DNA of 17,636 nucleotides from Candidatus Zhuqueibacterota bacterium 4484_219. GTDB taxonomy: Bacteria; Zhuqueibacterota; JdFR-76; 4484-219. The stretch lies in NCBI GenBank assembly GCA_002085035.1, contig MZGM01000081.1:1-17636 (forward strand), given 5' to 3'. A program made the position numbers and the translations under genes. Below are positions 7,148-14,684 of this stretch, piece after piece; within the stretch, counting starts at the first letter, position 1, and each line of letters begins with the position of its first letter. The notes below the pieces were generated by a model. It was not told the DNA's origin, searched no databases, and saw only the letters and a program-made list of their open reading frames with translations.

Positions 7148-7654
7148 AAAGAGAAAAAAATTCGTGTGAATGAACAGATTCAAGTGCCACAGGTTCGCGT
7201 AATTGATGCAGACGGGACCCAATTGGGCATAAAAACTATTCAGGAAGCTTTGAAATTGGCTAACAAGATCGGACTCGATTTGGTAGAAGTGGCACCAAAT
7301 GCAAATCCACCGGTTTGCAAGTTAATGGATTTTGGGAAGTACCGCTACGAACTGAGCAAAAAAGAAAAGGAACAGCGAAAAAAGCAACATGTTATTCATG
7401 TCAAAGAGATTCGTCTTCGTCCCAAAACAGATAAACACGATTTAGAGCATAAGATCAGACATGCGAAGGAATTTTTGGAAAGCGGCAACAAAGTAAAGAC
7501 GACAGTTGTCTTTCGGGGACGTGAGATGATTTACAAAGAATTCGGATATCAGATTTTAACAGAGTTTCAGGAACAATTGGCTGATACAGCGAAGGTTGAA
7601 AAAGGACCGTTTGAAGAAGGCCGAAATTTAGTAATAGTTTTTACCAAAAAATGA
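7145..7654 (+). CDS. infC: Translation initiation factor IF-3, AUU start
   Basis: IF3 binds the 30S subunit, keeps subunits apart and checks the start codon. The protein has 169 residues with the N-domain (KEKKIRVNEQI ... VIDADGTQLGI ... GLDLVEVAPNANPPVCKLMDFGKYRYE), a basic linker (KKEKEQRKKQH) and the C-domain (KEIRLRPKTDKHDLEHKIRHA ... VVFRGREMI). Family members begin a few residues before RVNEQI. The in-frame codon there is ATT at 7145, preceded by AAGGAGG (7131-7137) with an ideal seven-base gap; there is no ATG, and GTG 7166 would cut off KEKKIR and has no SD. AUU as the infC start is the known basis of IF3 autoregulation in enterics. The gene follows thrS by 12 bases. Confidence 0.93.
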   Translation: MKEKKIRVNEQIQVPQVRVIDADGTQLGIKTIQEALKLANKIGLDLVEVAPNANPPVCKLMDFGKYRYELSKKEKEQRKKQHVIHVKEIRLRPKTDKHDLEHKIRHAKEFLESGNKVKTTVVFRGREMIYKEFGYQILTEFQEQLADTAKVEKGPFEEGRNLVIVFTKK

Positions 7655-7664
7655 GGATGATAGA

Positions 7665-7859
7665 ATGCCAAAGATGAAATCGAACCGGGGAGCTTTCAAA
7701 CGATTTAAAGTTACTGCAAGCGGGAAAATCAAAGGGCAACGAGCGTATGCCAGTCATATTCTAACCAAGAAATCGACAAAGCGCAAACGTAAACTTCATC
7801 AGCCGGTTTATGTCTTTCCAGGAGATGCATCTCGAGTGCGTAAAATGATTTTACAGTAG
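7665..7859 (+). CDS. rpmI: 50S ribosomal protein L35 (bL35)
   Basis: A 64-residue basic protein with the family start MPKMKSNRGAFKRFKVTASG and the KGQRAYASHILTKKSTKRKR stretch; full length. SD-like GAGGATGATAG precedes the ATG. It lies ten bases after infC and 23 before rplT, the classic infC-rpmI-rplT operon in which L20 represses in many bacteria. I did not identify the L20 operator. Confidence 0.97.
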   Translation: MPKMKSNRGAFKRFKVTASGKIKGQRAYASHILTKKSTKRKRKLHQPVYVFPGDASRVRKMILQ

Positions 7860-7882
7860 ATTAATTAGGAGGAAAAGCAGTA

Positions 7883-8230
7883 ATGCCAAGAGCAACGAAC
7901 AACGTGGCTTCACGAAAACGGCGGAAAAAGATTTTAAAGGCAGCAAAGGGATATTGGGGCAGGAGAAGCAAAACATTAACCAATGCTAAAGACGCTGTTA
8001 CCAAAGCGTTGCAATATGCCTATCGTGACAGACGGGCTCGCAAACGCGAATTTCGACGGCTTTGGATTACCCGAATTAATGCTGCAGCTCGCCTTAATGG
8101 TTTGTCGTATTCAGCTTTTATGAACGGATTAAAGAAAAATAATATTGAGCTAAATCGCAAAGTACTTGCAGAATTGGCAGTAAACAATCCAGAAACTTTT
8201 GCGAAACTGGCTGAAGTGGCAAGGCAGTAG
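7883..8230 (+). CDS. rplT: 50S ribosomal protein L20 (bL20)
   Basis: 115 residues, full length. It has the basic N-terminal helix (PRATNNVASRKRRKKILKAA, KGYWGRRSKTLTNAKDAV) that threads into 23S rRNA, and the globular C-terminal part (WITRINAAARLNGLSYSAFM ... LNRKVLAELA). L20 is needed for early 50S assembly and in well-studied bacteria represses its own operon. A strong SD, AGGAGG, lies at about 7867. The stop is two bases before the pheS ATG. Confidence 0.97.
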   Translation: MPRATNNVASRKRRKKILKAAKGYWGRRSKTLTNAKDAVTKALQYAYRDRRARKREFRRLWITRINAAARLNGLSYSAFMNGLKKNNIELNRKVLAELAVNNPETFAKLAEVARQ

Positions 8231-8232
8231 AA

Positions 8233-9258
8233 ATGGGTACACTTAATTCTGAATTTGAAGCACTAAAACGCCTGGAAAGTGAATTTTCGACTGATCTTTC
8301 TCATTGTGACGACTTAAAAGCTCTGGAAACGATTCGGATTAAATATTTAGGCAAAAAAGGGGCAATAAATCAGTATTTTAAACGGCTGGCAGAGATGCCA
8401 GTCGAAAGTCGTGCAGAGTGGGGGAGAGAGCTAAATCGGTTAAAAAATTCATTTCAGCAAGAGCTTTCTGCTAAAAGTAGTGCTTTAAAAAAACAGCAAC
8501 AACGTCGAGAGTTTGTAGATGTATCGCTTCCTGGGTATCATTCTTATGTTGGTAAACGCCATCCACTTACTCAAATCCTTGATGATATTAAATTTATTTT
8601 CACCAGCATGGGATTCACTATCGAAGAAGGTCCAGAGATTGAAACTGACTACCACAACTTTGAGGCTCTTAACCTACCCCCTGATCATCCTGCTCGGGAA
8701 ATGCACGATACCTTTTATTTGCCCGGGGGATTTCTTCTGCGTACCCACACTTCACCAGTACAGATTCGGGTGATGGAAAAACGTCAGCCTCCGATTCGGA
8801 TGATTGCACCAGGACGATGTTTTAGGCGAGACACACCAGATGCAAGCCATTCGCCTTTCTTTCATCAAGTCGAAGGGCTTTGCGTTGATGAGAATGTTAG
8901 TTTTACGGATTTGAAGGGGGTTATTTCTGCTTTTGCTAAAAAACTATTTGGTCCAGGGGTGCAGATACGTTTTCGGCCCAGTTATTTCCCTTTTACTGAA
9001 CCAAGTGCCGAATACGATTTTAGTTGTATCTTTTGCGAAGGGAAAGGATGTCGTCTCTGTAAGGGTACTGGCTGGTTAGAAATCTCTGGAGCTGGAATGG
9101 TGGATCCGGAAGTATTTAAATCTGTAGGGTACGACGCTGAAAAATATTCGGGTTACGCCTTCGGAATGGGGGTGGAGAGATTAGCAATGCTTAAATATCA
9201 GATCGATGATATTCGGCTTTTTTACGAAAACGATATTCGCTTTTTAGATCAATTCTAA
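8233..9258 (+). CDS. pheS: Phenylalanyl-tRNA synthetase alpha subunit
   Basis: The catalytic subunit of the alpha2-beta2 enzyme. It has 341 residues, the normal length. The N-terminal coiled coil (residues ~1-95) contacts tRNA and contains the KYLGKKGAI motif. Then come HPLTQ, GFTIEEGPEIETDYHNFEAL, motif 2 (FRRDTPDASHSPFFHQVEGL, from ~residue 196) and motif 3 (GMGVERLAMLKY, from ~311). A CX2CX4CX2C cluster followed by KGTGW (residues ~263-280) is the zinc-like knuckle found in many bacterial PheS. No damage is seen, in contrast to its partner pheT. Confidence 0.97.
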   Translation: MGTLNSEFEALKRLESEFSTDLSHCDDLKALETIRIKYLGKKGAINQYFKRLAEMPVESRAEWGRELNRLKNSFQQELSAKSSALKKQQQRREFVDVSLPGYHSYVGKRHPLTQILDDIKFIFTSMGFTIEEGPEIETDYHNFEALNLPPDHPAREMHDTFYLPGGFLLRTHTSPVQIRVMEKRQPPIRMIAPGRCFRRDTPDASHSPFFHQVEGLCVDENVSFTDLKGVISAFAKKLFGPGVQIRFRPSYFPFTEPSAEYDFSCIFCEGKGCRLCKGTGWLEISGAGMVDPEVFKSVGYDAEKYSGYAFGMGVERLAMLKYQIDDIRLFYENDIRFLDQF

Positions 9259-9273
9259 GAAAGTAGAGTTACG

Positions 9274-11451
9274 GTGAAGTTCACATTTCAATGGTTAAAA
9301 GATTACGTTGATTTCCACTTCACGCCCCAAGAATTGGCAGAGCGGCTTACTATGTTGGGCTTGGAGATAGAAGGAACAAAAACCGTTCAATATGATATTG
9401 ACGGTTTGAAAGTAGGCAAACTTGTAGAACAGCAAAGTGTCCACACATATTTGGTAGACCTTGGTTCTAACGTTCTCTCTGTGTTTTACCCCCAAAATGG
9501 TCTCCCGCTTGATCAAAAAGTAGCAATAGGAACATCGGAAAAGTGGCTTCATAAAATACCCGAAAAAGTTAGACGACAGGGTGGGGTAGAGGGTTTTATC
9601 CCCAGCGCCGTGGAATTAGGTCTGGCAGAAACGGCTTCTCCAGTATTGTTAGATCAAGAGGCAATATTAGGAACACAGTTAAACGACTATTTTCCAGAAA
9701 CTGATGTTGTCTTTGAAGTTGACCTTACTCCTAATCGACCGGATTGTTTGGGAATCATAGGAATTGCCCGAGAGATTTCTACCATTACTGGAAACCCAAT
9801 TCGACTTCCGCAGGTGAGATTGACCGAAGCCAAAGAATTAACCGCAGATTTTATCCAGGTAAAAATCGAAAACCCTAAAGGGTGTCCCCGGTATTCTGCT
9901 CGAATAATAAAAGGAGTTCAGATTAAACCTTCGCCATGTTGGTTACAAAATAGATTGAGTCTAGCCGGCATTCGACCTATTAATAACGTTGTAGATGTAA
10001 CTAATTATGTTATGTTAGAATTTGGGCATCCGTTGCATGCGTTCGACTTTGATCTCCTTGCTCAAGGGAAGATTGTAGTCCGATGCTCAAAAGCAGGGGA
10101 ACATTTTGTTACCCTGGATGGAAAAAGTTATTCATTAAATAACGAAATTGTTCTTATTTGTGATGGCGAGCAGCCGGTTGCATTAGCAGGAATTATGGGG
10201 GGGATGAATACTGAAGTTCGCAATGAGACCTCGAACGTGTTGTTGGAATGTGCTTACTTTGATCCTACCAGTATTCGTAAGAGTCGAAGGTTCTTAGGAA
10301 TAGACACCGAGTCTTCTATGCGTTTTGAGCGCGGAGTAGATCCAAATGCTACATTGACGGTTATTAATCGAGCAGCAGAACTTATTCAAAAGACAGCAGG
10401 AGGGAAAATATTGCAAGGGGTGGTAGACAGTTATCCCCAAAAATATTTTCCGATAACCATCGAATTACGCCCAACTTACGTTAGTAAACTCTTGGGCAAA
10501 TCCATACCAGCTCGAGAAATATCCACGATCCTGTCCCGTTTGGGTATGGAAGTGCAAGATAATAAGCAGGCACTACGCGTAACAGTTCCTACTTTTCGCC
10601 CAGATTTAACCAGAGAAGTTGATCTTATCGAGGAAATTGCTCGAGTTCATGGGTATAACAACTTTGTAGAAAAAGAAACTTCAGTTATCAGTTTGCATTT
10701 TCCTTTAAACAAAAAGGACAAGTTTGTTTCGACTGTGCGAGAAATTATGGTGGGACAGGGGTTCAAGGAAATTTTAACTAATAGCATGATTTCCAGTAAC
10801 GACGAATGGCTTTCAGTTAACCCTGACAACAAATCATTAATCAGGCTTAAAAACCCCTTAAGTGAAGACATGGCGATACTTCGCCCCTCATTGCTCCCAG
10901 GGGTGCTACGGGTAGCACAGCGTAATCTTTTTCGTCAAATATCAGATTTTCGATTGTTCGAAATAGGAATTACTTTTGAGCGCTTACCAGACCAGCCCGA
11001 AAGGGGGAAAGAAATATTGCGATTGGCTGGTTTGTTAACGGGATTGGCTCAAAAATATCACTGGTTGCACAAAGGACGCCCAGTAGATTTCTATGACGCA
11101 AAAGGAACGGTAGCGTTTTTGCTACATCAGCTCAACTTTTCCGACGTTCGCTTTGAACCATTTCAAAATTGGTTTATTCAAGAGCCGGGTGCTACCGTAT
11201 TACTCACTAACTTACCGATAGGCGTAATTGGGAAGTTGAGAAAAAATTTACAGGAGAAATACGATGTTAACCAAGATATTTTTATTTTTGAGTTAAATCT
11301 GGACGTTATCTTTGAGAATTTGCTAGAGGAACGAGTTTATCGCCCGATTCCTAAGTTTCCAGTTGTTAGAAGAGATTTGGCTTTGGTGGTGGATGAGAGT
11401 TTGCCAGGAGAGAGGCTTGTTAGTGTGATTAAAAAGTGGGGTGGAACTTAA
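9274..11451 (+). CDS. pheT: Phenylalanyl-tRNA synthetase beta subunit, C-terminus truncated
   Basis: The beta subunit binds tRNA-Phe and edits mischarged Tyr. The 725 residues keep the N-terminal segment (MKFTFQWLKDYVD), a divergent EMAP/OB-like region (~45-120), the B3/B4 editing core (DLTPNRPDCLGIIGIAREI, PINNVVDVTNYVMLEFGHPL, HAFD), the B5 domain and the catalytic-like core. The C-terminal FDX-ACB domain starts normally (YRPIPKFPVVRRDLALVVDE) but stops after VSVIKKWGGT, about 65 residues short of the family length of ~790-800. The missing end reappears in another frame directly downstream (see 11448-11501). GTG start with only a weak SD, 15 bases after pheS. As assembled, the anticodon-binding end of the enzyme is lost. 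Confidence 0.92.
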   Translation: MKFTFQWLKDYVDFHFTPQELAERLTMLGLEIEGTKTVQYDIDGLKVGKLVEQQSVHTYLVDLGSNVLSVFYPQNGLPLDQKVAIGTSEKWLHKIPEKVRRQGGVEGFIPSAVELGLAETASPVLLDQEAILGTQLNDYFPETDVVFEVDLTPNRPDCLGIIGIAREISTITGNPIRLPQVRLTEAKELTADFIQVKIENPKGCPRYSARIIKGVQIKPSPCWLQNRLSLAGIRPINNVVDVTNYVMLEFGHPLHAFDFDLLAQGKIVVRCSKAGEHFVTLDGKSYSLNNEIVLICDGEQPVALAGIMGGMNTEVRNETSNVLLECAYFDPTSIRKSRRFLGIDTESSMRFERGVDPNATLTVINRAAELIQKTAGGKILQGVVDSYPQKYFPITIELRPTYVSKLLGKSIPAREISTILSRLGMEVQDNKQALRVTVPTFRPDLTREVDLIEEIARVHGYNNFVEKETSVISLHFPLNKKDKFVSTVREIMVGQGFKEILTNSMISSNDEWLSVNPDNKSLIRLKNPLSEDMAILRPSLLPGVLRVAQRNLFRQISDFRLFEIGITFERLPDQPERGKEILRLAGLLTGLAQKYHWLHKGRPVDFYDAKGTVAFLLHQLNFSDVRFEPFQNWFIQEPGATVLLTNLPIGVIGKLRKNLQEKYDVNQDIFIFELNLDVIFENLLEERVYRPIPKFPVVRRDLALVVDESLPGERLVSVIKKWGGT

Positions 11452-11501
11452 TACTTCTGAAGCTCAAAGAAGAACTTAACGCTGAGCTTAGAAGTTCATA
11501 A
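11448..11501 (+). pseudogene. pheT: Detached C-terminal remnant of pheT
   Basis: In frame 3 the sequence reads LILLKLKEELNAELRSS and then TAA at 11499-11501. This is the usual closing helix of PheT (…LKEELNAELR). It lies 18 bases before the next gene, as a true operon gene end would. The segment between GG (11445) and this helix, about 50 residues of the FDX-ACB domain including the LFDVYRG and RTLTDEE-type motifs, is absent. Confidence 0.75.
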
Positions 11502-11519
11502 TCTTGTTCAGGAGCCAAA

Positions 11520-11801
11520 ATGGATTTTTCAACTATTGAGCAATTAGAAGAAAAGGTCAATAAGGTAATTCAGAAGTTCAGCGAGTTGCACGAGGAAAAC
11601 GTTGAACTACGGAAACAAAATCTAAATTTGACCGCCATGCTGGAGGAGCGTAATCGAATAATTGAGAACCTGGAGGAGCAGATCCAGCAAATCCGGCAAC
11701 AGCAGGATGTGGTAGAGCAGTTCCGCGAAAAGGAAAACCAAATTCGTCAGAAAGTTTCGGCTATGCTGGAGAAATTGGAGAAATTAGAAAGTATTGTATA
11801 A
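11520..11801 (+). CDS. ZapB-like coiled-coil cell-division protein
   Basis: A 93-residue protein that is coiled coil from end to end (heptads from FSTIEQLEEKVNKVIQKF through MLEKLEKLESIV), acidic and Gln-rich, with no membrane segment. ZapB-type proteins are small coiled coils that join ZapA-FtsZ at mid-cell. The immediate partner downstream is zapA (six bases), which supports a division-ring role. AGGAG lies six bases before the ATG. Assignment rests on size, coiled coil and neighbour, since coiled coils carry little family-specific sequence. Confidence 0.6.
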   Translation: MDFSTIEQLEEKVNKVIQKFSELHEENVELRKQNLNLTAMLEERNRIIENLEEQIQQIRQQQDVVEQFREKENQIRQKVSAMLEKLEKLESIV

Positions 11802-11807
11802 AAAGCC

Positions 11808-12116
11808 ATGGAAGAAGTAGAAAAAAAAACCTTAAGAGTCAATATCTATGGTACAGAATATCCTATTCGTGGAGCAGCCGATATCGAGTACATTCAGAAG
11901 GTAGCAAGTTTTGTTGACAGCAAGATGCGCCAGATCGATCAGAGAGCTTCAGCAAAATCAGCGCTCAAAGTTGCAATTTTGGCCGCACTCAATATTACTG
12001 ATGAACTTTTTCGAGAACGTTTAGAAAAACAAGAACTCATCGAAAGTTACGAAAACAAAATTAAGGGCTTGTTAGAACGCTTAGAAGATTCATTAAAAAC
12101 TAAACCAAGCCAATAA
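11808..12116 (+). CDS. zapA: Cell division protein ZapA
   Basis: ZapA tetramers bundle FtsZ filaments at the division ring. It has 102 residues, the usual length. The N-terminal domain (LRVNIYGTEYPIRGAADIEYIQKVASFVDSKM) shows the ZapA pattern of a beta strand, G-x-x-Y/F-x-I-R and an (E/D)-Y-I-x-x-V-A-x-x-V-D helix. The C-terminal half is the dimerising coiled coil (LFRERLEKQELIESYENKI). It starts six bases after the zapB-like gene. Confidence 0.9.
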   Translation: MEEVEKKTLRVNIYGTEYPIRGAADIEYIQKVASFVDSKMRQIDQRASAKSALKVAILAALNITDELFRERLEKQELIESYENKIKGLLERLEDSLKTKPSQ

Positions 12117-12141
12117 TATCAGAAGATTTCGAAAGTTCCAT

Positions 12142-12245
12142 CCCACAGAGAAGTATTTAGTTGCTAATCACCTCCTTCTCCTTCCATAACAAGCACCGAG
12201 AGGGAAGGAGCGTGATTGGTTTTTCTTCTTGACTGTGGGTTTTTT
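12142..12245 (+). ncRNA. Structured RNA / terminator between zapA and rny, with anti-SD mimic
   Basis: A 98-base imperfect hairpin plus U-tract. The closing stem is CCCACAG (12142-12148) with CTGTGGG (12233-12239). Next come AGAAG with CTTCT, an asymmetric internal bubble (10 bases 12154-12163, 5 bases 12220-12224), CTAATCAC (12164-12171) with GTGATTGG (12212-12219), a one-base bulge, and CTCCTTCTC (12172-12180) with GGGAAGGAG (12202-12210). It ends in a 21-base loop. TTTTTT follows at 12240-12245, so it can terminate the zapA transcript. The closed-stem, bubble and arm shape, and the site after zapA, recall 6S RNA, which lies after zapA in gamma-proteobacteria, but it is shorter than usual (~104 versus 150-200). 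It could instead be an rny leader. Promoter not found. Confidence 0.5.
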
Positions 12246-12250
12246 ATTTC

Positions 12251-12266
12251 TGGAGGGATGGAGATG
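12251..12266 (+). promoter_or_regulatory. rny ribosome binding site
   Basis: GGAGGG (12252-12257), six bases, then ATG at 12264. The earlier ATG at 12258 directly abuts the SD and would be a poor start. GGAGG here is complementary to CCTCC at 12171-12175 inside the upstream RNA hairpin. Confidence 0.75.
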
Positions 12267-13826
12267 GAAACTTATTTGTGGTTATTGATTGCTGGTGCCG
12301 GTGTCGGCGCTGGTTTCTTTTTGGGATGGATAATTAAACTAAAAATCGGTCAACGTAAGCTAAACGATGCAGAAATATTAGCGAAAAAAATCATCTCTGA
12401 AGCAGAACACGAAGCCGAAAATATTAAAAAGAGCAAACTACTTGAAGCTAAAGATGAGTGGTATCAACTTAAACAGGAATTAGATAGAGAGACTCGCCAA
12501 CGAAAGAATGAGCTGCAGCGGCTTGAAGCTCAGCTTGTACGCCGCGAAACCAATATGGAGCGTAAGGCTGATCTACTTGAACGAAGGGAAAAAGAGCTAT
12601 CTTCTTTAGAGCAAAACTTAAAACAAAAAGAGCAACAAACAATTGAACTACAGAGGCAGTTGGAACAGCAAATCGAAGAACAAACTGCCCGATTGGAGAG
12701 GATCTCTGGAATTACTCAGGAAGAAGCTAAAAGATTGCTGATGGAGAGCATGGAACAGCAGGCCAGAGAAGAAGCTGCGCAGATTGTCAAGGACATCCGT
12801 GATCAAGCCCGTCTACGGGCGAATCGTGAGGCAAAAGAAATCATCATTCAGGCAATCGAAAGAACAGCAGTGGACCATACCGCCGAAACCACGGTTTCAG
12901 TAGTGCAACTTTCTAATGATGAAATGAAAGGGCGAATTATTGGTCGAGAGGGTCGTAATATTCGTGCATTTGAGATGGCCACCGGGGTGGAGGTAATTGT
13001 AGATGATACTCCCCAAGCAGTATTACTTTCGGGATTTGATCCTCTGCGGCGTGAAATAGCTAAAATTGCTCTGGAAAAGCTAATCGCCGACGGTCGAATT
13101 CATCCCGGACGCATTGAAGATGTGGTAGAAAAAGCGAAAAAAGAACTGCAAGAGCAGTTTTTGGAGACAGGTGAACAAGCCCTAATGGAAACCGGAATTC
13201 ATGGGGTTCACCCGGAACTAGTAAAACTTTTGGGTAAATTGAAATATCGTACCAGTTATGGCCAAAATGTGTTGCACCACAGTGTGGAAGTTTCTCATTT
13301 AGCAGGTCTAATGGCAGCACAACTTGGCTTAGATTCCATGCTTGCTAAAAGAGCCGGATTACTGCACGACATAGGCAAAGCCGTGGATCGATACACTGAG
13401 GGTACCCATGCTCAAATTGGAGTCGAGTTAGCCAAAAAATATGGTGAGGGTCCTATTGTACAAAATTCTATCGCAGCCTATGAGGAAGATACTAAAATTA
13501 TTTCACCTATCGCCGTACTTGTTCAGGCTGCCGATTCAATATCCTGCTCGCGCCCCGGCGCGCGTAGGGAGATTCTTGAACAATACATCCGTAGACTGCA
13601 AAAATTGGAACAATTAGCTCAAGCTTTTGATGGAGTTCAGAAAACATTCGCTATTCAAGCCGGTCGAGAAATTCGAGTAATCGTTGAACCAGAAAAAATT
13701 GATGACGCCAAAGCTGAACAATTAGCACTCGATATTGCTAATAGAATACAGTCCGAAATCGAATATCCTGGACAAATTAAAGTGACGGTAATTCGAGAAT
13801 ATCGTGCAATCGACTTTGCTAAATAG
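12264..13826 (+). CDS. rny: Ribonuclease Y
   Basis: RNase Y is a membrane-anchored endonuclease that starts mRNA decay in many bacteria lacking RNase E. The 520-residue protein shows an N-terminal membrane helix (TYLWLLIAGAGVGAGFFLGW), a long charged coiled coil (~30-190), the KH RNA-binding domain (KGRIIGREGRNIRAFEMATG, ~residue 222 on, then VDDTP) and the HD phosphohydrolase domain (HHSVEVSHLAGLMA near 338, LLHDIGKAVD near 366). The C-terminus EYPGQIKVTVIREYRAIDFAK is typical. I start at ATG 12264; a longer reading from 12216 would run through the terminator U-tract. It follows the RNA element and precedes the ymdB-like gene, a pairing known from Bacillus. Confidence 0.96.
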   Translation: METYLWLLIAGAGVGAGFFLGWIIKLKIGQRKLNDAEILAKKIISEAEHEAENIKKSKLLEAKDEWYQLKQELDRETRQRKNELQRLEAQLVRRETNMERKADLLERREKELSSLEQNLKQKEQQTIELQRQLEQQIEEQTARLERISGITQEEAKRLLMESMEQQAREEAAQIVKDIRDQARLRANREAKEIIIQAIERTAVDHTAETTVSVVQLSNDEMKGRIIGREGRNIRAFEMATGVEVIVDDTPQAVLLSGFDPLRREIAKIALEKLIADGRIHPGRIEDVVEKAKKELQEQFLETGEQALMETGIHGVHPELVKLLGKLKYRTSYGQNVLHHSVEVSHLAGLMAAQLGLDSMLAKRAGLLHDIGKAVDRYTEGTHAQIGVELAKKYGEGPIVQNSIAAYEEDTKIISPIAVLVQAADSISCSRPGARREILEQYIRRLQKLEQLAQAFDGVQKTFAIQAGREIRVIVEPEKIDDAKAEQLALDIANRIQSEIEYPGQIKVTVIREYRAIDFAK

Positions 13827-13844
13827 TTTTGGTAAACTTTTGGA

Positions 13845-13873
13845 TTGATTTTTTTCCTTTTTCCACTTATATT
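13845..13873 (+). promoter_or_regulatory. Candidate promoter for the ymdB-like gene
   Basis: TTGATT (13845-13850), a 17-base spacer, and TATATT (13868-13873), identical in all three parts to the candidate before flgM. The -10 ends 14 bases before the ATG, so the leader would be about eight bases with no SD. Confidence 0.4.
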
Positions 13874-13887
13874 TTAGATACTCTCTT

Positions 13888-14676
13888 ATGTCAAAAATCA
13901 TTCACATTTTGTTTGTCGCTGATATTGTTGGGCAACCAGGCATAACAATTACTGAGAAATTGTTGCCTTCTTTGAAACAAAAATATCATATTGAGTTTTG
14001 CATTGCTAATGGAGAAAATGCCTCTGGCGGTAAAGGCATATCTGATAAAATTGTACGTCATCTGAAATCTTTAGGGGTTGATGTTATTACCAGTGGAAAT
14101 CATATTTGGGACAGGAAAGATTCTAGCCAAGTGCTTAACAATCATCGTTATTTACTGCGTCCATTGAATTATCCTGCAAGTACTCCGGGATATGGTTCGA
14201 TTGTGTTCGTTACTGCAAATCAAACTAAAATCGGGGTAGTGAATTTACAAGGACGCACTTTCATGCAGCCGTTGGACGACCCATTTACCGTTGGTCTAAG
14301 GGAAATACAGCGAATTAACAAAGATACCAAAATTAGTATTGTAGATTTTCATGCTGAAGCCAGCGCCGAGAAAGCCACTCTCGGATGGTATCTGGACGGC
14401 AAAGTAAGTGCAGTTATTGGTACCCATACTCATGTACAAACAGCTGACGAGCGAATTTTACCAAATGGTACAGCTTACATTACCGACGTAGGAATGACCG
14501 GCCCATTTGACTCTGTTATTGGGATGAAAAAGGAAATTGCAATTCATCGCTTTCTTCATCAAACACCGCAAAAGTACGAAATAGCAAAAGATAATTTACA
14601 TCTTTGTGCTGTTGTAATTTCGGTGGAACAGGAAACTGGTAAAGCAGTGGACATAGAACGAATCATAATACCATAG
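13888..14676 (+). CDS. YmdB-type metallophosphoesterase (TIGR00282 family)
   Basis: A 262-residue cytoplasmic calcineurin-like phosphoesterase. The Bacillus YmdB relative hydrolyses 2',3'-cyclic nucleotides in vitro and affects biofilm versus motility choice. Metal-site motifs are all present: FVADIVGQPG (Asp 12), ANGENASGGKGIS, TSGNHIWDR, VDFHAEASAEK and GTHTHVQTADE, then the YITDVGMTGP loop typical of this family. It follows rny, as ymdB does in Bacillus, suggesting a shared RNA-turnover or signalling role. No SD is seen before the ATG. Eight bases separate it from folD. Confidence 0.92.
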   Translation: MSKIIHILFVADIVGQPGITITEKLLPSLKQKYHIEFCIANGENASGGKGISDKIVRHLKSLGVDVITSGNHIWDRKDSSQVLNNHRYLLRPLNYPASTPGYGSIVFVTANQTKIGVVNLQGRTFMQPLDDPFTVGLREIQRINKDTKISIVDFHAEASAEKATLGWYLDGKVSAVIGTHTHVQTADERILPNGTAYITDVGMTGPFDSVIGMKKEIAIHRFLHQTPQKYEIAKDNLHLCAVVISVEQETGKAVDIERIIIP

Positions 14677-14684
14677 GCTAACAA

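Noticed and set aside
12216..12263. Longer rny reading starting at 12216
   Set aside because: The extra residues come from the RNA hairpin and U-tract; the SD favours ATG 12264, followed directly by the membrane anchor.
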